Source: Hyaloperonospora brassicae (taxonomy: Eukaryota; Oomycota; Peronosporomycetes; Peronosporales; Peronosporaceae). Taken from it: 64,000 bases of DNA. The translations under genes were made by a program, and so were the position numbers. Each line of letters starts with the position of its first letter. The stretch's first letter is position 1. The notes below the pieces were generated by a model. That model did not search any database. It was given only the letters and a program-made list of their open reading frames with translations, and was not told the DNA's origin. Below, piece by piece: positions 49,901-60,904 of the stretch. Location: positions 372,001 through 436,000 of the forward strand of contig CANTFL010001296.1 of the NCBI GenBank assembly GCA_947650285.1, written 5' to 3'.

Positions 49901-51068
49901 AGAGTTGGTGGAAGCGTTGGAGTGTCGGTTGCAGTCGCACAACACACACAATGCGAAGCTGCTGCGCTCAAGATCCGTCGAAGGGACAGCATTGTCGACG
50001 AATGCGATAACTTGTCACGCTCTAGCCTCGGAAGACTCGATCGGTACTTCCGTGCCGGATGTGGAATTCCACGAGCAGATGCGCGAGGAACTCTTTGGAT
50101 TGTTGAGGTCGCTGGTCGTCCGGAGCCATAGCTCGGAAGCTATATCCGACCAGGTTCGTGCCGCGATCCTTGCACGTATTTTGGTCAAATGGTTCGACTA
50201 CGGGCTCCAGAGCGCCGAGCTGGAGACCTTTCTTGTCGATGCGGACGTGTTCCCGCACGTGTCGTCGTTATTGGCCCAGATCTTTTTCTTCGAGGTCGTA
50301 CGCTCCATTCCACGGCCCGAGTCGGTCGGCCTGGCGGTCTCGACATCGAGTGAAGGTTATGGAGACAGTTTTGACGATCGGGACAAGGAGTGGGTGCTAC
50401 AGTGTCAGCATCTCTCGTTCTCAGGACAGTTCCTCTTTCGCGTGTGCGTTTCGTTCTTGGAGAAGGACCAAGTGAGTCAGGCATTGTCAGGCCCCAGTCC
50501 GCTGTCCCCGATGATCCAATTGAAGCTGGTGAAGACCAACGTGGTGAAGAACGATCTGTCTCACACATTTGTTCACATTGCTCCTCACTCGGCGCAAGCA
50601 CTTGGAAAGACCGACCCACTGGAGACGCACATGAAGGTGTTTACGTGTGGCCACCTCTTTCCGAAGCGCGTGTTTGAGGAAGAGGTGGTGCCGGAATTTG
50701 ACAAGCGCATGAGTGTGTTACCGATACCTTTGTCTGCAACGAAAGAAGCCTTCGTGCGCGAGTTCAAGCGTGGTGCCAGCGAGACGCCGTGTCCAGTGTG
50801 CAGTTTCAACAAGATCAGTGAGCTCGTGTTCCAACAGTACAACACGAGGCAAGCTCTGCAGCACAAGGAGCGTTTGGATGGACAGACAGGGTCGGTTGCC
50901 ACGAGTGACTCGCCGCGGCAAATCCGAAGTGCTCGTCCGCATACGCAGAAACCCGACATGCCTTACTACTTTCTGCATCGGAAAGCCAGCGAACGTCTTG
51001 GATACTCGACGGTCGGTGGAAGCTCAACGCATGAGGCATGGGAATGGAGTGAGCAGCGTCTTCCGTGA
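46905..51068 (+). CDS. 1387-residue propeller/solenoid protein with C-terminal zinc-binding motif, family uncertain
   Basis: A single very long exon. The N-terminal third reads as beta-propeller blades (RFWRFPVC, then LAALEFSPEGDWLAALSP and CVRWWRALNGKNYCLVGGSE), interrupted by acidic and serine-rich inserts (for example around residues 355-385 and 465-510). The middle and end are helical repeats with solenoid phrases such as VARCVDYENWTAAACIYEA. Near the C-terminus FTCGHLFP and about 45 residues later TPCPVCSF give a C-x-H...C-x2-C pattern like a reduced RING or treble clef. Propeller, alpha-solenoid and terminal zinc motif is the plan of HOPS/CORVET subunits such as VPS8, VPS18 and VPS41, and partly of BLOC-2 proteins. 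I cannot place it in one of them from motifs. A role in endolysosomal tethering is a guess from architecture. Its 3' end converges on SPB1, 131 bp apart. Confidence 0.8.
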   Translation: MASATSATRLFDIQRIVGVPATSSSLPALEVSSMAVYTTDKKQLLALAVSEEVPQPSTSRVKSDAASAAAGGAADATRNFLLLRTIEEDERIRFWRFPVCSTAKQLRAGKAERLAALEFSPEGDWLAALSPRKNRLHVIPVLKLVANQRRAMLAASCPDRHRRRVNSHSHHPELLSVCQAAMTTQMASYLRATNEFGGLNGARYHSQVAGDDEQMSTLEFAPGIGTITCVRWWRALNGKNYCLVGGSESLISIVNVEENAEECRCELVQAGTIVSIDLLYEKFRKECRTSMLVKTKTDDEVNDEERDAGGSGVRYYRVVLEKKCQVRANVASTKEKYTRQDEGLTQATSTLKIVTTSGGSSSSSESTFTTTNDVGLSSPFGSAKTPKYVVKTFPQHFLEDLDFRPQRIKKNSPQVCLYPINDTLSSESSLAMYDCKKGRANVYSNFHWRPKGEYEMPSLLPSSCDGTDKRGEAKSSNSNGVQEEEAQDLESSSENDEVVDVDLTYCSTDIMLLQGRTSKSNKTVATWVSLPSHQAADEGIVKAHIVHYLSLHGNEKIERVVQSTVRSRGRLQRGGASVGGSQPGEAEVIYVLQTKHHVYECRPQWSRLALFKALCAQSIALRDALSIGYALGIDMASLCQVVANTLYTSVIDGSVNADAQLIQWVRDLFEESRIVPSGAIEQLTAMGGVQSAIDYARHVLAKPVRESSYDESERRRIAYLLVELVLRQQLQKHKSFDTGAGHVLSGQDKQDEARTTWLVEFLETNLDYVTSDVVDLCLSQSDVEKAILVATRRNEVPQALEKIVQEGLAACVSEQMLRYLLRTGHAATLTCPQSRLILRSFPIEIQAEVLLAHPPSILQHRGWLERNAPSISRTLCRELTAKIDPTQPESSGYIPFATMEKRSSTGPYSDVSTSEYIRTSPEEHVELYLTLLLRLSCNSDRSGEQSMDDDTENDGACSQAKLEMLLKDLATQYRPPIMVARCVDYENWTAAACIYEAHGELVEALECRLQSHNTHNAKLLRSRSVEGTALSTNAITCHALASEDSIGTSVPDVEFHEQMREELFGLLRSLVVRSHSSEAISDQVRAAILARILVKWFDYGLQSAELETFLVDADVFPHVSSLLAQIFFFEVVRSIPRPESVGLAVSTSSEGYGDSFDDRDKEWVLQCQHLSFSGQFLFRVCVSFLEKDQVSQALSGPSPLSPMIQLKLVKTNVVKNDLSHTFVHIAPHSAQALGKTDPLETHMKVFTCGHLFPKRVFEEEVVPEFDKRMSVLPIPLSATKEAFVREFKRGASETPCPVCSFNKISELVFQQYNTRQALQHKERLDGQTGSVATSDSPRQIRSARPHTQKPDMPYYFLHRKASERLGYSTVGGSSTHEAWEWSEQRLP

Positions 51069-51199
51069 ACGAAGCAGCAGTGATGACAACAAGTCGTAAA
51101 CGCGTTCATGATACACAGGATGTTTATTACAACGTCGATCGATAACTTATGAGCGCATGGGCGCGCAAGGAAAAAGACACGGCGAGCTGCCCCGCACGC

Positions 51200-54100
51200 T
51201 TATCTTTTCCGCTTCTTGCCACGCTTCGCACGAATGTCCGCGTTCCGCTTGTCGCTCTTCATACGTGGATCCACGAGCTTCACTTTGCCTTTGCCGGCCT
51301 TCTTGCCGCCAGCAGTCTTGGTCCCGCCGCGGGTCGACACGACGTACACCTTGCTCTCTTTTTTGACGTGCGTGCCCTTCATGGCACGATCGATCGCCTT
51401 CAGCTTCTCGCGTGTCGACATGTCGGGCAAGTTGGCAATGTCCGTCGCCTTCTTCTTCGCCGCTTTGAGCTTCTTCATTTGCAGCCGCTGCTTACGACCG
51501 CGGGCCTCGGCCACTTTCTTCACCGGCTTGGTCGCCATCTCCATGAACCGCTCCTTCATCTGCGCCAAGACGTTCTTCGGGATCGGCAGCTGCGGACGGT
51601 AGTGCTTCTCTTCGTCATCGACAAACCAGTCGGGCATTGCTTCCGAGTCGTTCCACGTGTAGCGGTTGTAGCTCGCATCAATCAGGTCTTTCGCCTTCGA
51701 CTTCCGGACCATCATGCTCGCCAGGGCGAGGGTCTTCGCACGGTCCTCGGCGTCATACTCCTCGTGGTCCGAGTCGTACTTGCGATCGTCCATGGCAGGC
51801 AACGTGTCTTCGCCCGGTTCATCAACAGCAGCTACAATCTCAAACTTGTCCGCCGAACTAGGATTGTTTTCCAGTGCAGCGCCCATTCCAGATCGGATCA
51901 GCGCCCGCTTCTCCACCGCACCTGCACTGTCGTTCCTTCCTTCGTCGGCTTCAGCAGCCATAGCCGCTTCGTCTTCCGAGTTGCCAGCGGCGACCTCAAA
52001 CTCGGTGCCGAACTCCAGTTCGTACTCCTTCTGCTCCTTCTTCAGCTTTTTCGCTGCCCGGCGTTCCTTGCGATCCGTTGCGGCCTTGCGCTTGGCATGG
52101 CGAATCTCCTTGTCCGTCTTGGGCATGTCGGGCAGGGACAGTTCCTCCTTCTCGCCAATGCCGTCGAACAGCTTGTTGTCGCTGAACCAGCGAGATACGG
52201 CAGCACTCGACTTCTCAGGCACCTCGAGCGATACGTTCAGCTCATCCACCTCGTCCTCCGAATCGTCCGAGCTCTGCATCCAACCACAAGACATAATGTT
52301 AGCTCCATGACATCGACTACTCACGACAGATACACACGCAGTGCGGACTGTCGAATGCTCAAAGGACTGCGCCACCGAAGAGCCACAAGGCTTAAGCAGC
52401 GCAGTCAGACATGAGCATTCATGATGCTCTTCCCCATGTTTGACAACTGAGCGAAGGTACTGATCGACCCGGAACAGATAACACGGATGGGGGACTGGAC
52501 CCACGCACACATCACATGCAACGGCACATACCTCGTCCGGATTGATCATCTTCTGGTACTGTTTCATGTCGCCATCGAACATCTCGCTGTCCTGCACGAG
52601 GGCCTCGCCAGCCAGAGCCCGCTTCGCGACCTTTGTGCGCTTCACGGCCTTGCGCGTCTTGACGTCGTCGCCTCGACGGGCCAGGAACTGCTCGTATGCC
52701 GTCTCCATCGAGGCTTCCAACAACTCGTCGTACTCGGCATCGCTGTCTTCGTGACTGTTACCGTCTTCGTCGTCCGTCTCAAACTGAAGCTCTTCGTCCG
52801 ACGTCAGATCGGCACCAGCATTTTCCAGCTCGTCCACCTTTTCCTTCGACAGCTTCAATTCCTTCAAGCTGAAAGCAGCACCGGCTTCGGATATGTCGAT
52901 GCCTTTGGCGTTCATGCCCATTGCCGCGCGAAGACGAAGCTTCTGCTTCTGTTCTCGTTCCTGCAAACAGACGGGACACAGCAATCAGTTGACTGCCCAG
53001 CGGTGGTATGAACCACTACATACACACGCATCGACTACTCATGCATGTCTGAGCACAAGAACGGTTAGAAGTTTCATGGTACGGTGAACCCCAACAGCTG
53101 AAGGCTGCATGTCGCTCTTGGCGGCTTCAATAGCCGGTCTGTTCAAGGACCAATCCGACCGAATGGAATCGGAAGGGGCTTTGGATTGCCGCCAAACACA
53201 CAAGTACATCATACATGCCGAACCACGAATGTCCAGCCCAAATCGACTGCCGCTCGCACGAGTCAGCGAGGACAGGATTAGGAGCCGTTTTCGTATGAGC
53301 GCGTAACGGGAGTCGGGAGGGTTAGTTCCGCAACATGTCAATCGAGTGTCGTGACAAAGACTACTGGGATGCGCTCACATGCAATACGCAACATACTACA
53401 TACACATCTGCAGCAGCGCATGACATCATCGCGTACCTTTTTCTTTTCACGCTTCTTCTTCGCTTGCACGTTCGCACGCAGCTGAGACAGCTCTTCACGA
53501 ACAAGTGCATCCTTCTCAGTCTCCGTTAGGACACATTGAGGCTCTTTGGGATTCACAGGCTTGTCTTCCGCGTCTACTTCTTCGGGCCTTTCGGCCTTCA
53601 GTAGCTCCTCTTTGTACTTGAGCATACGCGTTCGCCACTTCAGCAAACTCTTGAAGTCAGACTTGCCAAGCACCTGAACATATCAACAAACGCATCAAAC
53701 AGTCAGACACACATGACAATCACAAACACGACACTATCCTTGGCGTGAAGAGAAGGATCAGACTGCTCAAGGGCACTTGACAGCAACACCACGCTCTGGC
53801 TTCCGGTGGGTTTTCCCGAACTTAATCGGGCGCCGGAACAACAGAGGGGCTCAGACATTAATCAGCTTTGAATCTTCACTTCCTTCTCTTCGACCACGAT
53901 CACGTCTGCAATTGCAGACACGTTCGACGTTACCGTCGCTTTCACACACCTTCAGATCGCTCAAACAAGTCACAATCTCGTTCGACGTGTCCTTGTGTTC
54001 GCGATACACGTCGTCTTCGGGTAAGAACTTGATACTGGTAGTGTCGGTCAAGAGTCGAATCGGGTCGTGGTCGTCAATGAATTGCGACACGCTGCACTCG

Positions 54101-55154
54101 TTCGTCAACGTCACGCCCAATGTCTCGTCGTAACCTGAGACACAACCGCATTGACATCGTCAGCACCGCCGTTGCGTCTTCGTGTTCCACTTGTGTGTAC
54201 ACAGTCACGAGAAGACATGTCATAGATCATCGCCCCAAACCGCAAGCAACGTCCACCTCCTGCTTCGGAAGAAGCAGGTGATAGCATATACAGACGCTGG
54301 AACGACTTGATGTTGCTCTAGGCTACAAGTAGCGCTACCGGCCAATGGGGACAGACCGCTAGTGACTCTAAGGATGCAGCCAACACCTACAGCTCACACA
54401 CATGTGCATGCACATGAACACAGTGTGGGTACATACCTTGACGATGCCGTTTGCGATCGCCAAACTTGGGATGAAAGATCGTGATGGTCTGCTCTTGACT
54501 ATCCACTTGGTCAAACACGTGCTTCGGGTCGAACAGTTTGGGGTCGATCGAGTGCGGCGCCAAGTACTGCTCGCACACGACAAAGATCTCGGCCGACTCG
54601 TTCCGCGACGACAGCGGCTTCGTTGCACTCACTTTCTTAAACAGCTGCTTGAACACCCACAGCAGCGCGTTGTAGTCCTGCGAGCGAAAGACCTTGGACA
54701 CGAACGTGCCGCCCCGTCCCATCACGTCGACCGCCAGCTTCAGGGCGACAAGAGCCAGCTCGTTCTGCACGTAGGCATCTTTCGAGTACTCGGCGCCGAC
54801 GTTCGGAGCGCCGTCACAGAGCACCACGTCAGCCTGCCAGCTCTGCATCTCCTGCTTGATGATCTGCCGACAGCGCGCCGTGGTAATGTCGCACTGAAAC
54901 GTCTTGACGCCTCGAATCGGACGAATGGGCAGCAAGTCAATGCCCACAATGATACTGGACGCCGGCATGTACTTGGCCGCGACTTGGCACCATCCACCCG
55001 GAGCTGCACAGAGATCAATGCACACTTTGGCCGTGGACAGAAAGTCGTACTTCTTGTTCAGCTGGATGAGCTTGAAGGCCGACCGCGCGCGGTAGCCCTG
55101 TTGCCGGGCCAGGTTGTAGTACTTGTCCTTGTCATGCTTCTTGCGCTTCACCAT
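51200..55154 (-). CDS. SPB1: SPB1/FTSJ3-type 2'-O-ribose rRNA methyltransferase
   Basis: Five exons (55154-54437, 54134-53950, 53673-53437, 52960-52532, 52273-51200) give 880 residues, close to yeast Spb1 (841). The N-terminal FtsJ/RrmJ domain has [16 protein letters not shown] (first catalytic Lys), the SAM-binding [15 protein letters not shown], the catalytic Asp in [11 protein letters not shown], Lys in [11 protein letters not shown] and Glu in SAEIFVVC, the K-D-K-E set. A middle domain includes [13 protein letters not shown]. Long acidic and lysine-rich stretches ([16 protein letters not shown], then [13 protein letters not shown]) lead to the Spb1 C-terminal domain ([18 protein letters not shown], then [13 protein letters not shown]) and a basic nucleolar tail ending [10 protein letters not shown]. 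Spb1 methylates the 25S rRNA A-loop and matures 60S subunits. Its introns (302, 276, 476 and 258 bp) are much longer than others in the window. Confidence 0.95.
54263..54285 (+). repeat. Perfect hairpin in SPB1 intron 1
   Basis: CCTGCTTC, loop GGAA, GAAGCAGG: an eight-pair stem inside the 302-bp first intron. On the transcribed (minus) strand the loop is TTCC. Function unknown. Confidence 0.6.
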
Positions 55155-55484
55155 GTCCCACGACGCGACAAGTTCACGAATGACACGTTCGAACTACTCG
55201 CAGCGGTCAGGAGCTCTTCGAGCGATCGCCACCAACCAACGAGTATACATACGGACGCCAAGTCACCCGCCGGTCCCGTGGGGTTTTACCGCGAAAAACC
55301 CTGTGCCGAGGCACGAAAAACACCTCGTGCTGTTTGTATTGTGCAAAACGAGCGAGTGAGGTTTATCCGTCGAGACCTCTTATTTACGAACTGCGGAGGA
55401 CGGACGAGGAAAGGGGTGGACACCCCCACACACAAAAAAGAGGGACGAAAAAGGGCACATGTTGAAGTGACGTGGTACAACACA

Positions 55485-58400
55485 CTAGTGGCCGCCTGAC
55501 GTGGGTCGCTTGTGGATCACAACGCGGTCGATCAGGCGCACGTTCGAGCGGTCCAGCGCATTGAAGCGTCCAGCGAGAGACGGGTTCTCAAAATCCATGC
55601 GCAGCATATTGTCCACCTTGGTCACCAATGGCTTCCAGTAGCTTGGACGGGTCCACTTGAACGACGGCAAGTTCCGCTCGAGCGAAGCGCGTGGCCCCGT
55701 CCCGCCGCTCCACTTTGGGTCTCTGCACACAGCAGACACAGCAGCCACGTCAATGACAGCAGCCCATGCGTTCACGTTCACTGGTCATGCAATGTGTTCC
55801 GTACCTGCACCAGCGGTGTGGCATCTTGTCCACGCCAAACGCAAACACCTCAAGTCGACCTTCCTTGTCAAAGTGCAGTCGCAGAAAGTTCTTGTAGCTG
55901 GCAATGCGCAGCGACGAAAACGCCTCGTTGTAGTGGCAGCCGAATATGTTGAGCGACAGGTACAGGTACGTGCCAAAGACAAAGCTCACCACTGGAGTGG
56001 CGAGCACCCAAAAGTACGGGAACACACTGGCGTAGTACGTCCACAACTCCATGCGCCCGAGGCTATCGAACCCCGACCCGCAAATCTTGATGCGCTTCAA
56101 TGCGACCACCTCCGGTACTGCGGGAAGTTACGTGCAAGTGTCAGTGGCCTCATGGATATAGATCAAGCTGCAATGTGCACACCTTACCGTCGAAGATAGT
56201 CATGCAGAGCCGCATGAACTCTCCGTACATTGAAGCCAGTCCAAAGACATCGTACTTGCGAATAGCAGAGAAATCGGGAAGTGTGCTACTGAAGTAGAGG
56301 TAGAGCGTGTGCTCGCCCTCGCGTCCGAGTGCACCACGGGCTGATGCTACTTCGAGAAGGAGCTCGTACGCGAGTAACACGGTGAAGGCCGCCAGGAAGT
56401 GGAAGCATGACACGGTCAGGCCCATTGCACACCTCTTTGGCAAAGTGGTGCAATCTGCAAATCCGATAGTTGCCAAGAGCATGCCGATGCAGCACAGCAG
56501 CGACACATGGGATGTCATCACCATGTCAACGAGCAAAGAAACGAGCTCTTGGTAGAACTGGATCACCGCCTCCCAGCGTGTCGGAGCTGCGTAGATGGAG
56601 CTAACTGAGCAGCGTGGAAACATGGAGAACACGAGCGCGAAATACTGCAACCATCACAGCACGGAACAAGAGCAACACGATGCGATTAGAAAACGAGAGC
56701 GCACGGGTCTTCCAAAGCATCGAGCTCGGAAAGCACGCTCGTCCAGCTTACCCCGACACCACCAATTGCATCGAAACGCCAGTTGAGCCGACGGAAGCCA
56801 AAAACGTTGAGCACGGCGTAGCGTCTAGAGCAGCAATGGATGCAAGTAAACGAGTCATGATTCCGCACCAGCATCGCCATACAAGCAGGACCGCTTTCGG
56901 ACCAAGTAAATATCATGCAGCAACGTACCTTGAAACGTCTGCCGGTGGGTAGCACGTCTTGTGCTCGTACGTGCCACCATTCGACACCAGACTCGGACTA
57001 GGTACATGTGTCGGATGCAAAAAGGCACCCCCACCACCAGCGATAATCAAATGCTCCGCAGAGAGTTCATGCTCAGCAGGAATTTCCGACCGGGGCGTGG
57101 CATCTCTGGCAGTTCCCTGCTCGTCAGTCTCCCCGTTGTGCTTCATGTGTGGAAAGTGCTTGTGGACCGCAGTCGAAAACGAGCGGCTGCGAGGAATACT
57201 CGCCTTTGTGACTTTTGCCTGCAATGCATCAAAGTGCATGGAGACGGGACGCTTGAGGACGTGCTTCTCCTCCACCAACGAGTGACGCATGTAGTTGTGA
57301 ATGTCCCCAGCAAGTCGCAGGGCAACTCGACCTTTTAGTACGTGCTCGATCAGGTAGGACAGTTTGACGTCCACATTGGATCTGTTCTCGTAGACATTCA
57401 GTAGCCAACGCGGTTCATGGGTGACTACAATCACCGCGTCATTTGGACCCATTTGCGACTGGACCACCCGCTCGAAAAAGCCAAACTGCTCGGTGTCGAC
57501 GTCATTTTCCAGAGCCAAGTCCACGCCAAACAGCCACCAGCCATGAGGAAGCTTGATGCTGAAGTAGCTTGTCTTTTGCGGGAGCAACCAACCTCCCAGC
57601 CAGTCACGCTGGCAAATGTATCGCATGAACGTGTTGAGCCCATCAAACCAGTCGTGGTTCCCGGGAATCGCAAACGCACTAGGGCCTTTGTATTCGCGCA
57701 ACGATGAGCACCCGTCAGGAGCTTTCTTCCGTGTGGAGATAGATGATGGGTGATAGCAAGCTGGCGGCTTCATGGCGTACTCGAAACATCGAAATAGGCG
57801 TGTTTCGTACGATTGACTATCTGGATGCGGGTAGGCGAGATCTCCACCGAGTATGAGAGCGTCACCGCGCGGAAATACTCGCTTGACTGGTTTATTCGTG
57901 GCCGCCTTCACGTTGGCTCGGCTAGATACAGCTTTGCCGCTAGCTTTCGCGTCGGGTACCTCACAGTCGACTTCAAGCTGCGGCTGAGCAAGCAAACGCG
58001 CGATTTGGTAACTGCTGTTAAAGCCGTCGCCACAGTCAGCCATAAAGTCAAGCCACACTTCGTCCTTTTTCGCGAGGTGGTCAAAACAGTAATCTTCATC
58101 GTTGGGATACATCGCTCGCTGCATCGTACGCATGTCGAACCGGCCAAGGAAAATTTTGAGCGAGATGAGGAGATCGAAGACTGTGTCAATCAAGAGCATG
58201 GAATACCACGGCACCATCGGCAAGTTTTGATCGGGCGGTAAACGCTCGTTGCCGTTCTCGTCTTCAGCCATCTCGTCATTGTCTTCTGCACCTCGGTTGG
58301 AGAACCATCCAAAGGACGCGATCATGCGGACTCCGCTTACACGTTCGAGAAAGAAGTTGGTAGTAGCTAGGAGCATCCCCATGCACCAGATTACAATGGC

Positions 58401-59412
58401 ACCACCATAGCTGCAAAAAGCATACAAGCATGCGATGAGTACAACATGACAAAAGAAGATAGTCAAGAAGCATGACTGCATCCCTACCTTCCCGGCACAA
58501 GCGTCTCCACATCGTCAGACTGAATGAACGAAAAAAGCTGGGCACATGCATGGCTATTGTACGTCCTCGGTTCATCCGGCGACGCGGCACAGTCGCATGT
58601 CGCATCGCAGTGCACAATCAGTGCCACACAGGCCACACTGACTGCAGCGCTGTTGCCAAGCACATTCATGAACGATCTTCCCATCCTTACAAACATGAAA
58701 AGCAACACCATTACTTCCACTATTTCCCAGCATGAGTGAAGTCAACAGTTCGAGAAAGTATCACGTACGAGACGGGCGCCACAGTCCATGCCAAGCCTCG
58801 TTTTGAGATCTTTCGCGAAAGCACGAGCACCATGAAAGCCTCGAGCATGACCAGAAAGACAAAACTGGCCGAGAAAAAGGGAAACAGCAGCGAGATCTGA
58901 GCCCAGCAAGAGTGTCAGTACAAGCAACAGAAATAGACGACGACAAAGACGAACGAGAGCTGGTACGCAAGCAAGTGTAGACGAACCGGTTGTTTGATGG
59001 TCGAGTCCAGTAGCCCCAACGCATGCACTGGTGTGTGCAAGGCCGCAGCCGAGAGCAGCCACGCGTAGAGTATCATGGAAAAGTAGACGTACGGCGTCCA
59101 TGAATTCAGAAGCTCTCGATTGCCCACAAAAGGGCTCGTGAAGAAGTAAAAGGCGAGATAGAGCGCGAGGTAGAGCAGGAACCAGACCTAGAGGCAGACC
59201 CAGAGGCAGACCCAGAGACAGGTACAGATGGGTACATTCGTATACAGTGACACATACACACATTGATCAGCACACGCACGAAGCACAATGACACACGAGA
59301 CAAGCAAACGATAATAAAGAAGCAACAGCAGTGTACACGTAGCACGTCGATCGAGAGCACGCACCAGTTGATCCTCAGCTTTCGTTGGCTCGGCCTCGAA
59401 GAGCCACGCCAT
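55485..59412 (-). CDS. Multi-spanning membrane calcineurin-like metallophosphoesterase
   Basis: Secure exons are 59412-59365, from 59187 (hydrophobic helices to about 58917), about 58890-58752, about 58710-58490, 58410-56929, 56824-56752, 56644-56188, 56117-55805 and 55722-55485. The joins between 58917 and 58710 are not settled. Several hydrophobic helices precede a soluble phosphoesterase domain in the 1.5-kb exon with the metal-binding motifs in order: FMADCGDGFN, LILGGDLAYPHP, AIPGNHDWFDG, VVTHEPRW and LRLAGDIHNYMRH. More membrane helices follow (LCCIGMLLATIGFADC, then FHFLAAFTVLLAYELLLEV and ATPVVSFVFGTYLYLSLNIF), ending in a basic tail. Substrate unknown; similar membrane phosphoesterases occur in plants and oomycetes. 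It is divergently arranged with the SNARE gene at 59642 (229 bp apart). The first intron has tandem GAGGCAGACCCA units next to its acceptor. Confidence 0.8.
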
Positions 59413-59641
59413 GTTTGCGAAAGTATCTTTGACTTGACGGATGGAATTGGGAAGGACCTGTCGAGTAGCATACCGTAGCGGGTGTACCGCTACGGGTATC
59501 AGCGGTATGTGTACCGCTTGGCCGGAGGGGGTACCCTGCGGGCAAACGCGTATCCGGATACGAATGTCTCATGCATAACGCCCACCCACACGTCCAGTGC
59601 GACAGAAAAAAGTGCTTTCGCCCGCCCCAAACGCAAAGAAA

Positions 59642-60904
59642 ATGACAGCGACGGCCGACTTCCCGGCCGAGTTCTTGTCGCTCGGAGCGGACTTTGTTGA
59701 CAGTAAAATGGCCATCAACAACAGCATCAGTGACATGCTACGTAGCCGACGTACGCACTTGCTCTCGACCTCGTGGCTCGCGCTTCTCCAGTGTCGAAAA
59801 CATCAATACTGACGCGGTGGTGTGGGGTTTTCGATGGGTCTTTTTGTCGCGATGATGTGGGTTTTATGTGTGTGGTTTGGGTGTTATCGGTCGGCGACAT
59901 GCAGCCAGTGCAGGCAGTACCGCTTCGCAGATCGCCCAAGCGCGAGTGGCCGAAGCTCAGCGCTATGTAAGTGGCTGAGACGGTGTTCCGGTTTTCGGCC
60001 ATATGTGGCTGAGCGGGGACACACGTTACAAGACCTGATGTACCCGTGTGGGCTCTGACCTGGTGCCAGATCAAACTCATGACTGTCGAAGTGCGAGGCC
60101 GACCGCTGCAATTGAAGAAAGCCATGCAAACAAAGGTGCGGCCGACGTCTGTGGCTTGGTTTTGCAACGGATAGAAAACAGAGCCAGTAGCTACAATGTC
60201 GATGTTGATGTTGCAACAGATAAACTTGTATCGCGAGGAACTGCAGGGACTGAAGCGGGACGTGGAGCGCGCGCAGCTAATGGCTCAAAAAGACAAAGCC
60301 GTTACAAATAGCACAGGAAATCACGTGAGGGGGCGTTGGTGAAGCTGTATGCAGCAAGTGGGTACCTGACGTGCTGTCGTGTTGCTCAGACGTCGCAGTA
60401 CGAACGCCTGATCAAGAACAACGATCGACTTGCCCAGTGAGCAACTCGCTGTCTACTTTGCGCACGAGTGAGTTGATGTGGCATGACGAGCTGAGCAAAC
60501 GGTGGCGCTTGCTGTTGCTGCCCAGGTCTTCCAAGAAACTAGAAGAGACGCATCGGATCGTTGCTGAGACGGAAGAGGTTGGGATCAGCGTACTGGACAC
60601 AATGGCACAGCAGCGCGAGAGCCTTCTTGGAGCTCACGAAAACGTAAACCTGCGTCGACTTTCGTTCGGACTGTATAGCACTGAATGCGATCGACAGCCT
60701 GTACTGTGTAGCTGACGTATGTTTTGCTCTGCTCAGGTCCGCGAGACAGGGGCAATGACAACCGAAGCACGGCGGATTCTGCAACGCATGACGCGCCGGA
60801 TCATCGCCAACACTATCGTGCTGTACACAACCATCTTCGTGCTCATCGCTGCTATTTGCTACGTGCTGTACGCCGACTTTATCCGTGCCGCCCGCTTGTT
60901 CTAA
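59642..60904 (+). CDS. VTI1: VTI1-type Qb-SNARE
   Basis: Six short exons (59642-59750, 59905-59966, 60220-60324, 60390-60436, 60526-60643, 60737-60904) give 202 residues in one frame. Exon 1 could instead end at 59741, with the same phase. The N-terminal half is helical (QIAQARVAEAQRY, LYREELQGLKRDVERAQ). The SNARE helix follows: NDRLAQSSKKLEETHRIVAE, continuing TEEVGISVLDTMAQQRE, and the second half with EARRILQRMTRR. A single C-terminal transmembrane helix (IVLYTTIFVLIAAICYVLY) ends the protein. The ETEEVG stretch and the overall length match VTI1 rather than the membrin/Bos1 group. VTI1 proteins pair with syntaxins in Golgi, endosome and vacuole fusion. Introns have GT-AG ends with donors GTACGC, GTAAGT, GTGAGG, GTGAGC and GTAAAC. 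Confidence 0.85.
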
